From assembly GCA_022457155.1 (NCBI GenBank), contig JAJGOT010000037.1, positions 769,501 through 833,500 of the forward strand: a stretch of 64,000 nt of DNA, given 5' to 3'. Each line of letters opens with the position of its first letter. Within the stretch, counting starts at the first letter, position 1. Positions 1-11,912 of the stretch are shown piece after piece. A program made the position numbers and the translations under genes. The notes beneath the pieces were generated by a model. It had not been told where the DNA came from. It worked only from the letters and a program-made list of their open reading frames with translations, and searched no databases. The DNA comes from Cladopsammia gracilis (taxonomy: Eukaryota; Cnidaria; Anthozoa; Scleractinia; Dendrophylliidae).

Positions 1-79
1 GACTTTGATTTTGAGTGAGGATACAGTATGCATCATCAGCGGCAGTAGTATCTGTGTGGTCAGGATAGGTCTGAACATG

Positions 80-294
80 TACAACTGTATTAGTAACTGT
101 AAAATCAACTGTATTAGCGCGCTGAAATAGCGAATTAATCTCGCGATCATATGGTGAGTAAAATTGTCATTTTGAGAGAAAACGATGATTGGTTTTGAAC
201 AGCTGTATTAGCAACTGTAAAAGCAACTGCATTAGCGCGCGCTAAAATTGCGAATTAATCTCGCGATCAATCATTTTGAGAGAAAACGATGAAT
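80..294. repeat. Imperfect tandem duplication, about 100-120 bp unit
   Basis: The block 'ctgtattag...aactgtaaaa...gcgaattaatctcgcgatca' followed by 'ttttgagagaaaacgatga' occurs twice, at about 80-188 and 200-291. The copies differ by small indels and point changes. No function is apparent. Confidence 0.75.
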
Positions 295-501
295 GTTATC
301 AAGTTTCTAAAAGTAGTAATTTCTCTCGAGTCTGCAATTGCATGGTTGAAAGATAAAAAACCTGATAAAGAGCAACCACATACGTCCGGAGTGTGACGCT
401 TTGTGTTTGAGCAATTTTTGAGTGACATTTCGTTCTTTTTTAACTTCTCAAATTTGAATTTTTTTTAATTTGAACTTTAATCAGGCAAATAGCATCTTAT
501 T

Positions 502-839
502 AGGCCCGGTTTAAAAGTCAAATTTCACATGTTCCGAGTCTGATACTTATTTGGTTCTACTTAAATAAGTAAATCCGCTATTTTAGACATCGAATCATGA
601 TCGAGTTTTTATAGAGTTGGGAAAAAATTGAGAATTGTGGGTTATAATAAATTAAACATGATTTAAACATTCGATTCGGCACAAAAGACAACGGTTGATC
701 CTCTGTCGAGATTTGACTGGCTCAGTCGAAGATGCGACAGAAGTCGCATTGTCGAATTTAATTTTAGTTAAACGTCGAACTTCACACGCATTCAATCAAT
801 GATTTGGCACATGTGAAATGCGACGTTTAAACCGGACCT
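502..839. mobile_element. Inverted-repeat MITE, 'AGGCCCGGTTTAAA' ends
   Basis: The left end AGGCCCGGTTTAAA is mirrored by TTTAAACCGGACCT at the right, and homology continues inward through the 'cacatgt' blocks on both sides. The flanks share TATT at 498-501 and 840-843, a likely target duplication. The same terminal sequence recurs at 4043-4832. Confidence 0.7.
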
Positions 840-2232
840 TATTGTAACAAGTAACAGTCTTCGCTTCCTGTAAAACGTCCAACGAAACAGACTGCGACGA
901 GACTGGGACGAAACTGGAAGCACTGATTTTAGCACTACAGTTACGTCTGTCTGGTATAACGGCCTCCACGTTATTATGGAAAAAGTAAACTCCAGGCAAT
1001 TAATATAACTGAAAATAACTTTGTGCAGTCGATTAGCCATTTTGAAAAGATTTCGCGTTTATAGCCGAAAAACTTCGCATTTCAACCGAAAAACGGAATC
1101 AAAACGCTTCAATCTTATCCCGGGATAGAAATGTTTCCCATTCCACTCCTATAATTCCTCGGGGATCATTTCAGGTCGCGTGTGAAAAAATTTGGGGATC
1201 ATTTGGGGTCGAGGATCATTTCGGGTCGTGTACAGTTCTCTTTTGCAAAGTGAAAAAGACTAAAAAAGACTGAAAAGTTACCAACACTGTGACGGTCTTC
1301 TAAGTGAAGTTCACCAAGGAACTTTTTACCAGGCTCAGCTCATTTCTGTCTTGCCTTACTTTCCAAGATGGAGCCGCTAACCTTTGCATCATTTGAACGA
1401 AGAAACGCATTAATCCATTCATATCTTGTAGTTTAGTTTAACAACTTATTGTTATTCTCAACCGTTAAAAAAGAATTGTGAAGAATTTTGTGAAGAGTCT
1501 TGTATAAGACAACCTTCCCACTGAAAAGTTGCCGAGTTTGCGAACCGCGCAAAATTTCCAGCGAGATCCTAGTTCCTTCAAGTGTCATTGTATAGGTTTA
1601 ATTGAAGGGTTTTACTTTCACTGAACGAAGGAAACGTCACAGTAAAATTGAACTACAGCCTATAAAGAATAAAACTGAAACCAGTCGAAAACCAACCAGA
1701 AACGTTTTGCTATTGAAGCAAATCGCAAACCTGCAAAACTGCTTGTCGACAAGCAGCCACTTGAGGATTGCATTCAGTTATATCTACAGAAGGATCACGC
1801 CATCTTTTAAATCACTCATTGAAAAGTTAAAAGTCACGTTTGGAAAGAAACCAAAACAATTTACAGGAATGTACATTGATAAATCGGAATAAGAGTGGAT
1901 TCAATAATCAGGTTTGAAAAATCCTTCTCTACTGTTCATGTAGCTAGAGGTCTAATGTGATGCCAGTCTACAGCTCGACGCCGAAGCCATAAGCTGCTTG
2001 GGGGATCTTTGGTTCTTTATTAAAATAAGGAATTTGTATAAACAACATGGCATAAATTTACACTCAGGTCCACACATAAAATTAGGCAGTCCAATGACAA
2101 TGTTACAGCTAGGGAAATGACCGTGAAAAAGGCATTATCTGTATCCCTGGACGGTATTCTGCAAGTCATTTGCAGGGAAAGAAAAACAAAAAATACGAAA
2201 GATCCACGAGTTTATTACAAAATCAAGACCAA

Positions 2233-2372
2233 TAGAGGTTTGGCACGGCAGCCATGTTGCATGACAGGAACAATAGATTATTTTCCCTTTGGGAAAGAAT
2301 GTTCTTTCTAATGCAAAACATTTTCATTGTTCCTGCCATAAATTTCAACATGGCTGCCGTGCAACACCTCTA
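2233..2372. mobile_element. Hairpin MITE with 'tagaggt...ggcacggcagccatgtt' arms
   Basis: Left arm 'ggcacggcagccatgtt' and right arm 'aacatggctgccgtgc' are inverted copies, and homology extends through 'gacaggaacaa' / 'ttgttcctg'. The 64-codon open frame across it is a by-product of the palindrome. Confidence 0.7.
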
Positions 2373-2777
2373 TAACATTATTAGCATGCTTTAAACGATG
2401 TGGGAAGGGAAATAGACAGAAGGGTTACAAAAATAGTGATTTTATAAATACAAAGGCAGTACTTTTATCACTAGATTATCAGTAAACAAAATTATTCATA
2501 AACTTAGTACAAAACAATAGTATATGACTGACAATGTTTTTTCTTCTTATCTTGATACACTAGACTGAGTCATATTGTAATCTCTTCACCCTTATCTGTT
2601 TGTACACAATGTTCTCAGAACACATCAGTTAGAATAGACTACAACACTGCTCCTGGCTAAGGCCCCTAGCAGTCAGGAGCTATAACAATATTCGCAGGCT
2701 ATAGTTAGAATTGTCAACTGGAAAGCCTCCACTTGTTTATAATCCATATTGCTCTGAAAGTACTGTAAGTAACATGT

Positions 2778-5700
2778 CTATTTCAGAGGGGGATCTCTCT
2801 TCAAATGCTCATATTCACCAAGGGCCTCGGATAATTGCCTCCTCAATGTTGACACTTTCTCCTCTTGTTTTTTAATATCTGCCTCGGTGATCACAAATGG
2901 TGTACACATAGGTTGCTCGGCATTTAGCCACACCTCTGGGTGTTTCTCCAGGGCTATTGCCGATCTGTCTTGCCCCTTGACACTTGCATTGTTGTATAAA
3001 TTTGTCACTAGTGAATGAATTAAACTCTTCTGGTTTATTCCGGGCCCAACACTCTTTATTTGACTTGGTAAACGAAAGCATTTAAGCACACTCTCATCCA
3101 CAGAACTAACTGGAATCCCTTGCAGTCTTTTTTCCCAAAACAGTTGCTTTGGCTTATCTTTGTCAGTTTTTGTATTTGCTGCATTATCATGTTTGCGCTT
3201 CTTTTCTTTTGGAGCTGCCAGCACCATGGAAGGATAATATGTCACTTTCTGCATTGATAGTGATTTGTTGGACTGACGCACAGGAGCTGGAATTATTCCT
3301 CCATTTAAGTCACGACCAAAGCTCTGGTCTTTTTCACCTTGTCTGCGCTTACTTCGTCGACAAAATGTACCACTTCTAAAATCAAAGTTGCCCAGATCCA
3401 GGTCTGGAAGATTCTTTTCCAACTGAGGTTTTGAGCGGATTTTCTTTCCATCTGGACTGTTTGAGAAAAAAAAATGCCAAGAGTTAGTGAAAACAGCCAA
3501 AAGCATGGGCAGCAAGTTTCCACACAAACCTAAACATACTATCTTGCATGGAGGATGTTTCTGACCTTATTGTGCTATGAAAATTAGATGGATTTCTGTG
3601 AATCCATGACACAAAGATTGGGCAAAGATTTTAAGGATTAACATAATCTTATGAGGGATTTTTGATAATCAAAAAAATTATTAACATAAGAAGGTGCGAA
3701 GATTATAAGAATACTTTCGCACGAATACTTTCGGCACATGTAAAGTTCGACGTATGAATCAATTAGGATCAACACTCCATTCATGCGAAAAAATTATTCA
3801 TATGTAATTCAGATAGCTTTATAAGCATTTTGTTTAAAATTCATTATATTTTGAGTCTTGTTTCATTAACTTTGCTATCTCTACAGGAAAGCATTTGTCA
3901 GAAGGGCATGTCTGTCGCTGTTGTGCATGTATTAATCTGCAAACATTTTGCTTCGATTTTCCAACAATATTTTAAACATCTTTAGGAAATATTAAAGGGA
4001 AAGTTTCACGGTTCAGCACATGTGCACAGATTAAAATGCTCTAGGCCCGGTTCGAATGTCAAACTTTACATGTGCTGAACCTAATCATTAGGTTCGACAC
4101 ATGTAAAGTTCAACATATGAATCAATTAGGATCAACACTTTTGAATTTGGGTCGACTCTGCTGTTCTATTTGACTAAGCTTGTTGAATAGAACAGCAAAA
4201 GATCGACTTTGATTCATAAGTCGATCTTTACATGTGCCGAACCTAATGCACACATTATGCATACATTAAATTAATATTTTTTTTTCCACAATCCCACTCG
4301 ATATTAGGTAGATGCCATGCACAGAAGACTAAATTTGAACAAAATGGTGGGAAAATCTTGTTCCTCTTGCCTAAAGAATACAAAATATGCTTGTTTAAGG
4401 TGCCAGGAATACTTCTGTATGCCCTGTTCTGTTTTCGAGAATGATGAAACTGTCAGGGGCTGGAAAGCTGGCAGTTCAGTTGCATATTGCTGGCCATGTT
4501 TCCGAGAAGTTATGGAAAAGAGCGAAAAGGTTGCAAGTAATGATTCTAATGAATTCCGCACCTTCTTCTACTTTCACAGATGGCATTAGCGAGGAGAAAT
4601 TATTCCAAGTTGTTTCCCGCACTATATTCTGCCATCTTGAATCCTCTTGGGGTCATAACAGTAACTGCTGACCGTAATGGGTTTAGTTCATTGTTCGGCC
4701 TTTTGGTTCGACTCGATTAAGTTTGAATTAAGTTTGATTAAGTTTGAATCAACTGTCAAACTTAATTATCTAGGTCGACCCAAATAGGTATTAGGTTCGA
4801 CACATGTAAAGTTCGACGTTTGAACCTGGCCTTATTCTCTTTCTTGCCAATTTTATCCGTTAAAAAACACACACATTTACTTTAATAATCACATACTATA
4901 ATTAGTCCAAACAAAGCGAAGGATGACCAAAATTCACAAAAAATTTCAACGGATTACACCGACAAAGTCAACACTGAATAAAACCTTTGACCCGAAGGAT
5001 ATATTCTACGTTCTGGTAGCTTTCATGGCGCAGCCACATGGGTATGTATAATCATCCATTCGATCAGCTGACTGACTGCGACAGTTTCACAGGCAAATTT
5101 CCCGCCAGAGTTATCCACTCGCTTCCGATTGGTCTAAACAATGAAATTAAATGGGTTACTTCATAGCTTGCACATGCGCTGAACCATGAAACCCTAATCA
5201 ACATTCTTGTTTTCCACCATGGCTGAGAAAAACATTGATATTTGATATCAGTATATACTAAAACAGTGGATAGCATTGTTTGTGCACTCTGATTGGCTAC
5301 TGAAACTCAGGATAACAAGTGCTATTCACCTCCAAGCAAATTTCAATCATTTGTATGCAAAAAATTGTAATCATTGACAGGAATAAATGAGTTAAAAATC
5401 ATCATTTTTCATGCTACATGTATGTTATCTCACTCTTAGTATATACTGAAACAACTATTCACTGAAGTGCAGGTGGCCAGTGGTAGATATTTACCTTGCC
5501 GCTTTGCACTGAATACTTGTTAATTATATATACTACGCGTGTCAAATTTTAACATGAATTTGAATAACACATTAATTTTGTGATATATTTCACTTTAGGA
5601 TTTTTATACATTTTTCATGGTGTTTTGTGAAAATGGCGAGCTCATCAAATCAATGTTTGCCTTTCAAAAAACAGCTGAGAAATACTTTATTATGCAATGA

Positions 5701-8700
5701 TCTTTCTTCAACCCTCAACTGTTGTGACAGTTTTGAAAATTATTTACTGCATTACAAAAGGTTGATGTTGATTTCATATTCAGTGAATGTTACATTACGT
5801 CAAATTTCAAAAGGAATTTGCATATTGAATTTAAGGAAAGAATTGGAATCTGCAATTTTAGGGTCTTTTTTATTTCACTGTTTTGAATGTAAAACATTTT
5901 AGCACATTCAGTTGTTTTCAGAGTTGGCAAATACATTGTCACACAATGATCTTTCCTCAACCCCAACAGACTGTATCTTGCATGTACACTGTAATCAGCA
6001 AACATTTTGCTTGTTTATTGCCCTGTGAATTTTCTGACAAAACAACAGAACTTGAAGAAACATGAAGAAATCCCATCGACGTGTTTTCTTTTCAACAGAG
6101 CAAAGGAAGAAAAGTTCTGCCATGACAGTTTTAAAGATTATTTGCAGCAAAACAAAAGTATGTTGCCATCACATTTCAATACGAATTTGGTCTAATGTAC
6201 TTTAGGGTTATGCCAAAAACTACATTGACATTTGACTATGACAAGCAAATGGTTGATATTAACTGGTTGCCTGCAAATGCTGAAATAGATAAGAAATTAC
6301 AGCAAATTGAAAAATTTTATAAACGAGTAGCCAGTTATGGCTTCACAAGTAGGTCATTTGGTTCCAGTTTTTATATAAGCGTGACATAACTAATGAGATA
6401 GAACTAGTGACAAAATGCATTCAATTTGTTGTGACCTTTGTTCAGGGCATGGATTGCATCATGATTCATTGAACAGCATGTGCACCTCTATACAGTTTAA
6501 AATGAGCAGTGTGGGCTGCTATTTAAATCACAGGTATTGTGAAGAATCAGCAATAAAATCTAGGATAATAAATTTGGTTACCAGTGTTTCATGCACTAGC
6601 TCCATTTTTCTGTTTTTTTTTTTTTTTTTTTTTTTTTTGCAAAAATACTTTTGGGTCCAAAGGACAAGTAGGTCATTAAATTTTTCCCTTACTCTGGACT
6701 ACTTGTGTTTTACACAAAGCAGAGAATAAGAACATCCTGTTTCATAGGCTTTTGTTAAAAATATTTGAAAAAAAAAGAAGATAATAGCTTGGCTAAAACA
6801 ATGTTTTGCTTAAAGTAGGCAATTTTGTAATGTGCAAATGAGAATAAGTATACCATTTCCTTCAGTGAAACTTGAAGAATACACTCCCAGAATGTAAACA
6901 GGCTTTAGCAGAAACTTTAAATGTATTTCAGGTAAACATAGAATATTTTTTCATCATACATTTTTTTCTGCATAATGCATACAAATAACATCATACATTA
7001 TTAAACACTTAATGACTGGTCCTGAGGGAAACAGTGAATTTTGTTTCCAGAGACAAAGTCGAGGGAAACATCGAGATTCGAGGGAAACAAAATTCACTGT
7101 TTCCCAAGGGATCAGTCATTAAGTGATTTGTTATATAGCTTTCTTCGTCGTGGAAAAAAACACAATTTGAAAAACGCGCCGAGCACTCGAGGTAAACATC
7201 AATTGCATCATAATCATGCCACCTTTTGTCACGGTCTGATCACGTGCGCTAGCAGGCAACAGTGCAATGTTTCCCTCTGACGTCATAATTGTTGCCCGCT
7301 TTCGCAAATGTTGCCTGCTAAGGACAATTGGCGGGAAACAGTTCGTTTGTTAGATGTCACGTGACCTTGAATCAACCAATCAACGTGTGTATTGTATTGA
7401 AAAAAACTCCAGCTATATAACAATTACCCTTATTTGTGTAATATAAGAATATTGTATCAGTATGGCCAAAGTTGTTGGCAGTGTGATGCAGCTTTTAACA
7501 ATTTTTACAAATAAGCTTAGAAGTGAAAAAACCTGAAAGCTATTTATTGAAACAGTTAAACATTTGGTGATTATTATTATTAATTGCCTTAACTACAGAT
7601 TTTCCTTTTGAGCGGTTCAATTTGCGACATAGACAGCAGGCAATAAAGTGGTTCATGGCATGAAACAAGAGGTTTGAATGGCAAAATGAAACAAGCATAT
7701 TGAATAGCCTTGACTCTCCAAACTGTTCAGTATATATGTTGTGGTCCAAATTTTTCATTGGTTTGAAAATTTTCAAACCAGTTTGTTTTTTGTTTTCCTT
7801 TGCCTCAGATTAATGAATCTGAGACAAAAGAAAATAAGAATTAAACTGGTTTGCTTAGAAAATACAAAGACAAATTAGTAGGGTTTTACTCCATCAAAAC
7901 AAATTTCCAGCATGTTTCTTTGTTCTGGCTTGCGTCAATGTATACAGTAATGACTGCAAAGCACACATCGCTCCTTGATAAAAAAATGGTTGTCTCACAT
8001 ACAGCATACTGACACTGCATGTTTTCACTTTCTGACTACCTAAAAGTAGCGACTGTCCAAAAGTACAGGGCTTGAAATTGCACCTGTATTGGGCGCATTT
8101 GCGACTAAAATTTGTCTATTAGTCGTGATTTTGCGACTGTTTTATGGCCTAGCTAATAAAGGAATTATATTCAACAGTCTTGTGTCTTGTAACTGGTAGT
8201 TGTAATTTTATCTGAAAAATCCTGCGAAATTCACGTTGAATGTTGCGTGACTTAATCGTTGATTTCACGCTACATAAACACGGTTTCCAAGAAGTGTATC
8301 ACGGGCACACTTTTTCAGACTTTATCAGAAATTTCCCGTTTCTCATTTCCGGTTCCGGTGGTAGGAGTTAGTTATTTTTTTTTTATTTTTTATTTTATTA
8401 TTATTTTTTTTTGTTAGGAATTACTCGCAAATTGTGATTGAGAATTTTTTTTGAATTTTGAGCCCTGAAGTAGTGACCCCAAACATGGGGGTACCTAATG
8501 GTCAAATCCGAGACTTGCCGACACAACAAGACCCTCACCCTGGTTTAAAAATTCAAGCCCAAAACATGGTACTCCAAAAATCTGAACCCAACCTCCCTAG
8601 AAAGTTATTTGGGTCCCCTATTCTTGGCTTTCACTTACGTCGTATCAAAATTCAGAAGCATTAAAAAATAGATTTCGAATCCAAAATGTTTATAGAATTA

Positions 8701-11236
8701 TAAAGAGTTTAAAACTACACATCTTGGCCAAATTTTGAAGCGCAAAAGCATTACGTTCAAGAGTTATAGGCGAACGAGTATTAGATATTTTTAGTAAGAA
8801 ATGTATGGAGCGGCCATCTTTGTGCCCCTGAGAGGGGCACAAAGATGGCGGCCAAAAATTCAAAGTCTTAATTACACCAAAAATCACATCCAAAAATATT
8901 GTATTTGCTATAAGCTCAATTAACTCGGCTTATAAGCACTTATAATGCAAACAATAACTTTCAGCTGATTCAATTTTGTTTATTTTCGCGGTTTATCTGA
9001 AATAGCGTGACGCATTGCGTGACACATTTAAAACCTTTGTAAATCCGAAGCAAAACATCGTTAAAACCTGAAACTTTTTGTGAAAGATTATAACACTTGT
9101 ATCCATATACCATGTTAGAAACAGCTTTGTAGGACGTTTTCTTTAGATTTTTTAATTTTTATGACGTCATGTGAAAGCCAAGAATTGTTATAAAAGGCTT
9201 CAGGAAAGTTAAACCAATCAGAATCCGTCTTCTGTGCATATGTTTGGGTTTCAGGGGGGATTAGAGAGAAGAGGTTTGTCACTTAAAGAACATCAGATTT
9301 CAAACAAATATGGCCTGCAAGTGTGCTCCACGGTTCAATTTTTCAGATGTTTGTTTTGCCATCCATTTATCACAAAGTTTTATTTAAAAAAAAAATTAAA
9401 AAAAAAAAAAATTATCACAAAGTAAGGGCATGTCTTCCTTCAGAATTCACATTTGAAGCAGCAGACTTTTCTAATAATTTTCAAACCTTCCTGGAAAACT
9501 ATGGTAAAGAAAAAACATTAATTTTTTGAATGTGGATTTACATTTTAAGAAACATTTCACAGACTGTTTCTTTGTCAAAAATTTTTTGAGAAATTTCAGA
9601 AAATTTAGCCACATTTGGTTGAGCAATTGTGCAAGAAATTTGCCAAATAATTATTTCTTGATTTCCAAATAATTATTTCCTTGATGTGATTATTTAACGC
9701 GTTTTGCTTTTGAGAGTATTCTAATAGATATTTGAATAAAACTTTCAACTAAGAGAATTAGTTATCCTTTTTTCTGGGTTTGTAATTTGAGTAATTGGTC
9801 TGGAAAAAGAACTTTTGTAAACAAAACTGGATTTGCATTTCACAGTTATATTTTTCCTTGCATGCCAAAATGCAATATGTCAGAGTATTTTTGATATTCT
9901 GACTTTCAAGTTAGTTTTTTAGGCTATTTTTTTTTTATAAGCAACTGATGTTTTTTATTCGAAAATCGTCACTATTCTAAACTGAGAAAATGTTGATTTT
10001 TCAAGTCTGTGTTCCCTCTTATTCTTGTGCGCATTGCTCAGTTTATTATCCTTCCTTGATTCGCATTGATTTGTTTAAAAACTGAGAAAACGTGCAGGAG
10101 TAAATGTGTTAAAATTAGTGGCTAAACTATAGAATATAGGGTCACTTTTTATTGTATATCAAACAAGCATAGGCTCAATACTTTAATGTCTGCAGAGCCA
10201 AACGAGCCACCAAATACATAGACCCAATACATTAACAAGCATTTTAGCTATTTCTTGTTCTTTAATCCACTGCTGTGCCAAACAAGCCACCAAATACATA
10301 GACCCAATACATTAACGAGCATTTAATCGTTCTTTAATCCATTGCTGTGCCAAATGAGCCACTGAATACATACAACTTCAAAACTGGCCCTGCATTCTGT
10401 AATTGTTCAAAATTAGCAAACCTATAACAGCATCTTGAAACGGGTAAAAGGAGGATTATGCAATAGATATTAAATAGGAAAATCGTAAGCTAAGAGAAAC
10501 GGGGACGTGGCTCATATACGACGACCTGACTGAAAAAACCTAATACAATACAACCAAATACAATACAATACAACCTAACACTACCTGACACAATACATCA
10601 CAATACAGTCGTCGTACACGAGCCATGACCTGAGAATTATATGAGAGATTTATTCATTATAAGAGTTATTGCCTATCTAAACAAAATTTTACAGATATGT
10701 AAGCTTTTAAAGCTTGTATCAGTGGGACTTACATATCTGTAAAATTTTGTTTAGATAGGCAATAACTCTTATAATGAATAAATCTCTCATATACAAAACT
10801 ACCAAATATATTTGGTTGGGCAGTAAAAACATTTCATTCACTGGCAAAGAGTAATCCTTTCCTTGAACAAATTAAGCGTCCTGGACACCACCAGAAAACG
10901 ATTGAAAGTATCTCGAAAACCAACACAACGAAAAAACATAACGATTAACTTGTGCAGACGACCAAAAATACAATTAAACAATCATAATTTAATGATTCAA
11001 AATCCTAGTTTGATAAGAAACAAAAGATTAAGTCTTAAGCTTAATTTAACAGAGTAGTAAACTTAAGTTAATTGTTAAAAGATTCATTAAGCTTTAGTTT
11101 ATATCATCGCAAGTCCTTACCTGTAGTAATAAACGTCGCTTCTTCCAGCAGACAGTCCAGACTTTCTCATGACAATTTCACGCTGCCAGCCATTTGGGAG
11201 GCTAGGGCATTCCATTCGTATCGGTTTTTCGTCCAT
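2778..11236 (-). CDS. MBD2/3: MBD2/3: methyl-CpG-binding domain protein, NuRD subunit
   Basis: Two coding exons: 11236-11121 (38 codons plus 2 nt) and 3456-2778, joined with donor 'AG|GTAAGG' and acceptor 'aaacAG|TCC', giving 264 aa. Residues 1-70 are a methyl-CpG-binding domain: LPNGWQRE, RKSGLSAGRSDVYYY across the junction into SPDGKKIRSKPQ, then NFDFRSG. The intron falls exactly at the Tyr-Ser boundary where vertebrate MBD3 is also split, as far as I recall. The middle has QLFWEKRLQGI, typical of the MBD2/3 C-terminal family. The end (ITEADIKKQEEKVSTLRRQL) is the coiled coil that in vertebrates binds GATAD2 (p66). The Tyr that MBD3 of mammals has lost is present, so methyl-CpG binding is expected. 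The protein recruits the nuclear NuRD deacetylase/remodeller. The start is the first Met before the domain; an internal Met lies seven codons on. The intron is about 7.7 kb and filled with MITEs. Identification is firm; UTRs are not defined. Confidence 0.93.
4043..4832. mobile_element. Composite element with 'AGGCCCGGTTCGAA' ends
   Basis: Left 'aggcccggttcgaatgtc' is mirrored at the right by 'gacgtttgaacctggcct'. The subterminal block 'aggttcgacacatgtaaagttcgac' is repeated inside in both orientations (4085-4110, about 4215-4250, about 4795-4818), and a fragment lies at about 3727-3760. The family is the same as the element at 502-839. A cysteine-rich open frame lies in the centre. Confidence 0.6.
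4317..4589 (+). CDS. Cysteine-rich (zinc-binding-like) fragment inside a transposon
   Basis: A 90-codon frame with the pattern C-x2-C-x6-Y-x-C-x2-C-x4-C-x2-C and a final Y-C-x2-C (residues about 15-60; CSSCLKNTKYACLRCQEYFC), as in small cross-brace zinc modules. It is preceded by a plausible acceptor ('gatattag') at about 4308. It lies antisense inside the MBD2/3 intron and between the inverted ends of a repeat, so it is probably part of, or captured by, a transposon rather than a host exon. I do not recognise the family with certainty. It has no obvious partner exon. Confidence 0.3.
   Translation: MHRRLNLNKMVGKSCSSCLKNTKYACLRCQEYFCMPCSVFENDETVRGWKAGSSVAYCWPCFREVMEKSEKVASNDSNEFRTFFYFHRWH
7006..7424. 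mobile_element. Two adjacent palindromic elements
   Basis: 7006-7125 is a hairpin: 'cacttaatgactggtcc...gggaaacagtgaatttt' mirrored by 'aaaattcactgtttccc...ggatcagtcattaagtg'. Next to it, 7129-7424 is bounded by 'ttatatagct' and 'agctatataa' and contains the inverted block 'gcaggcaacagtgcaa' / 'ttgcctgc'. No coding capacity. Confidence 0.6.
7757..7862. repeat. Hairpin repeat, 'aaaccagttt' arms
   Basis: Arms 'aaaccagtttgtttt' and 'attaaactggttt' enclose 'cctttgcctcagattaatgaatctgag'. The core resembles that of the hairpin at 29934-30098, suggesting a family. Confidence 0.55.
8620..9186. mobile_element. Inverted-repeat element, 'ATTCTTGGCTTTCAC' ends
   Basis: The left end ATTCTTGGCTTTCAC is mirrored by GTGAAAGCCAAGAAT at the right, with further homology 'tacgtcg' / 'tgacgtca'. 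Inside, 8811-8853 is a near-perfect hairpin: 'ggccatctttgtgcccct', a 3-base loop and its complement. Confidence 0.65.
10193..10372. repeat. Minisatellite, about 80-bp unit, 2.3 copies
   Basis: The block 'gccaccaaatacatagaccc' followed by 'aatacattaac' and 'tctttaatcca' is repeated with small indels, and a third partial copy begins near 10348. Confidence 0.75.
10505..10626. mobile_element. Short inverted-repeat element around a CAATA-rich core
   Basis: 'gtggctcatatacgacgac' on the left is mirrored by 'gtcgtcgtacacgagccat' on the right. The centre is built of 'caatacaatacaacc'-like repeats. Confidence 0.6.
10638..10793. repeat. Perfect 66-bp inverted repeat with 24-bp loop
   Basis: The arms 10638-10703 and 10728-10793 are exact reverse complements over 66 bases when read by eye, separated by 24 bases. 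This is a MITE or a recent snap-back duplication inside the MBD2/3 intron. Confidence 0.9.
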
Positions 11237-11912
11237 TTTTGCGATCTGAAACGTTTTCTTGACCGACCTAAAACAACCACGAGTCCAAGTTGGCCTGCCT
11301 AAACAAAATGGTGGATTCCAATGGTGTCATGTCCAAATATGGAATTGTCTAGTCCCTAGTCTTTCAACTTACGAAGAGGCGAGAGAAGACTGGGAGATTA
11401 GAAAAGGGATAAAAAAAATTAAGTTTTAAAAATATTTATCGTGAAATTTTTGTGATCGTAGGGAAAAAGTAGAATTTCCCACAACGTAATGCGATCTGAC
11501 CAAATTCTATGTATTTTTTTGCGCTCTTTAGATAACTGTTTTGAAAAACTCAACTGAGATTCAAAACCTTTACATTTTGTCGTTTCCGGTGTGCGTGTGT
11601 TTCCACAAATCCTAGTGCCTTGAGAATAGACCCACACTGACGAGCCTCCACTACAATCTACTAGTTCCAGTTAATTATCGTTTGTATATAGGTATATAAA
11701 GCGCTTACCTTTAAGTATTTTAATTCTATTTCTTTGTAAAGAATAGGTTACAATAGTTACAAACAAGGAAGCTCCACTGATTCCGTGTAAATCAACAATA
11801 ATTGTAAAAAATTGCTCCCAAAAAGATGTGATCGCGAGGGCTCCATATCCTGAGGCTGTTGGGAATGCTTTAGATGCTGTTGCAACCTGTTTTATAATTT
11901 ACCAAACCCTAC

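Larger units (their letters stand above)
1..2777. other. Gene-poor stretch downstream of MBD2/3
   Basis: No recognisable gene. It holds an imperfect direct duplication at about 80-291, an inverted-repeat element at 502-839 and a hairpin element at 2233-2372, each listed separately. Short repeats of a 'gatcatttcgggtcg'-like unit lie at about 1160-1230. A 96-codon open frame at 1602-1892 (plus) is rich in Lys, Arg and Ser and resembles nothing I know. A short frame starting at the 'aagatgg' near 1367 stops after about 22 codons. The 3' untranslated region of MBD2/3 should occupy the part just below 2778. Confidence 0.5.
3457..11120 (-). other. MBD2/3 intron 1, filled with transposon debris
   Basis: This 7.66-kb intron holds the element 4043-4832 with a Cys-rich frame, hairpins at 7006-7125 and 7129-7424, 7757-7862, 8620-9186 and 10638-10793, an inverted-repeat element at 10505-10626, and a minisatellite at 10193-10372. 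The piece 5300-6730 has several short frames with no recognisable domain and a poly-T tract at 6614-6638. No exon of MBD2/3 was seen inside. Confidence 0.6.

Noticed and set aside
6195..6729. Short plus-strand frames in the MBD2/3 intron
   Set aside because: No recognisable domain; one is extended by a poly-T tract coding for a run of Phe.
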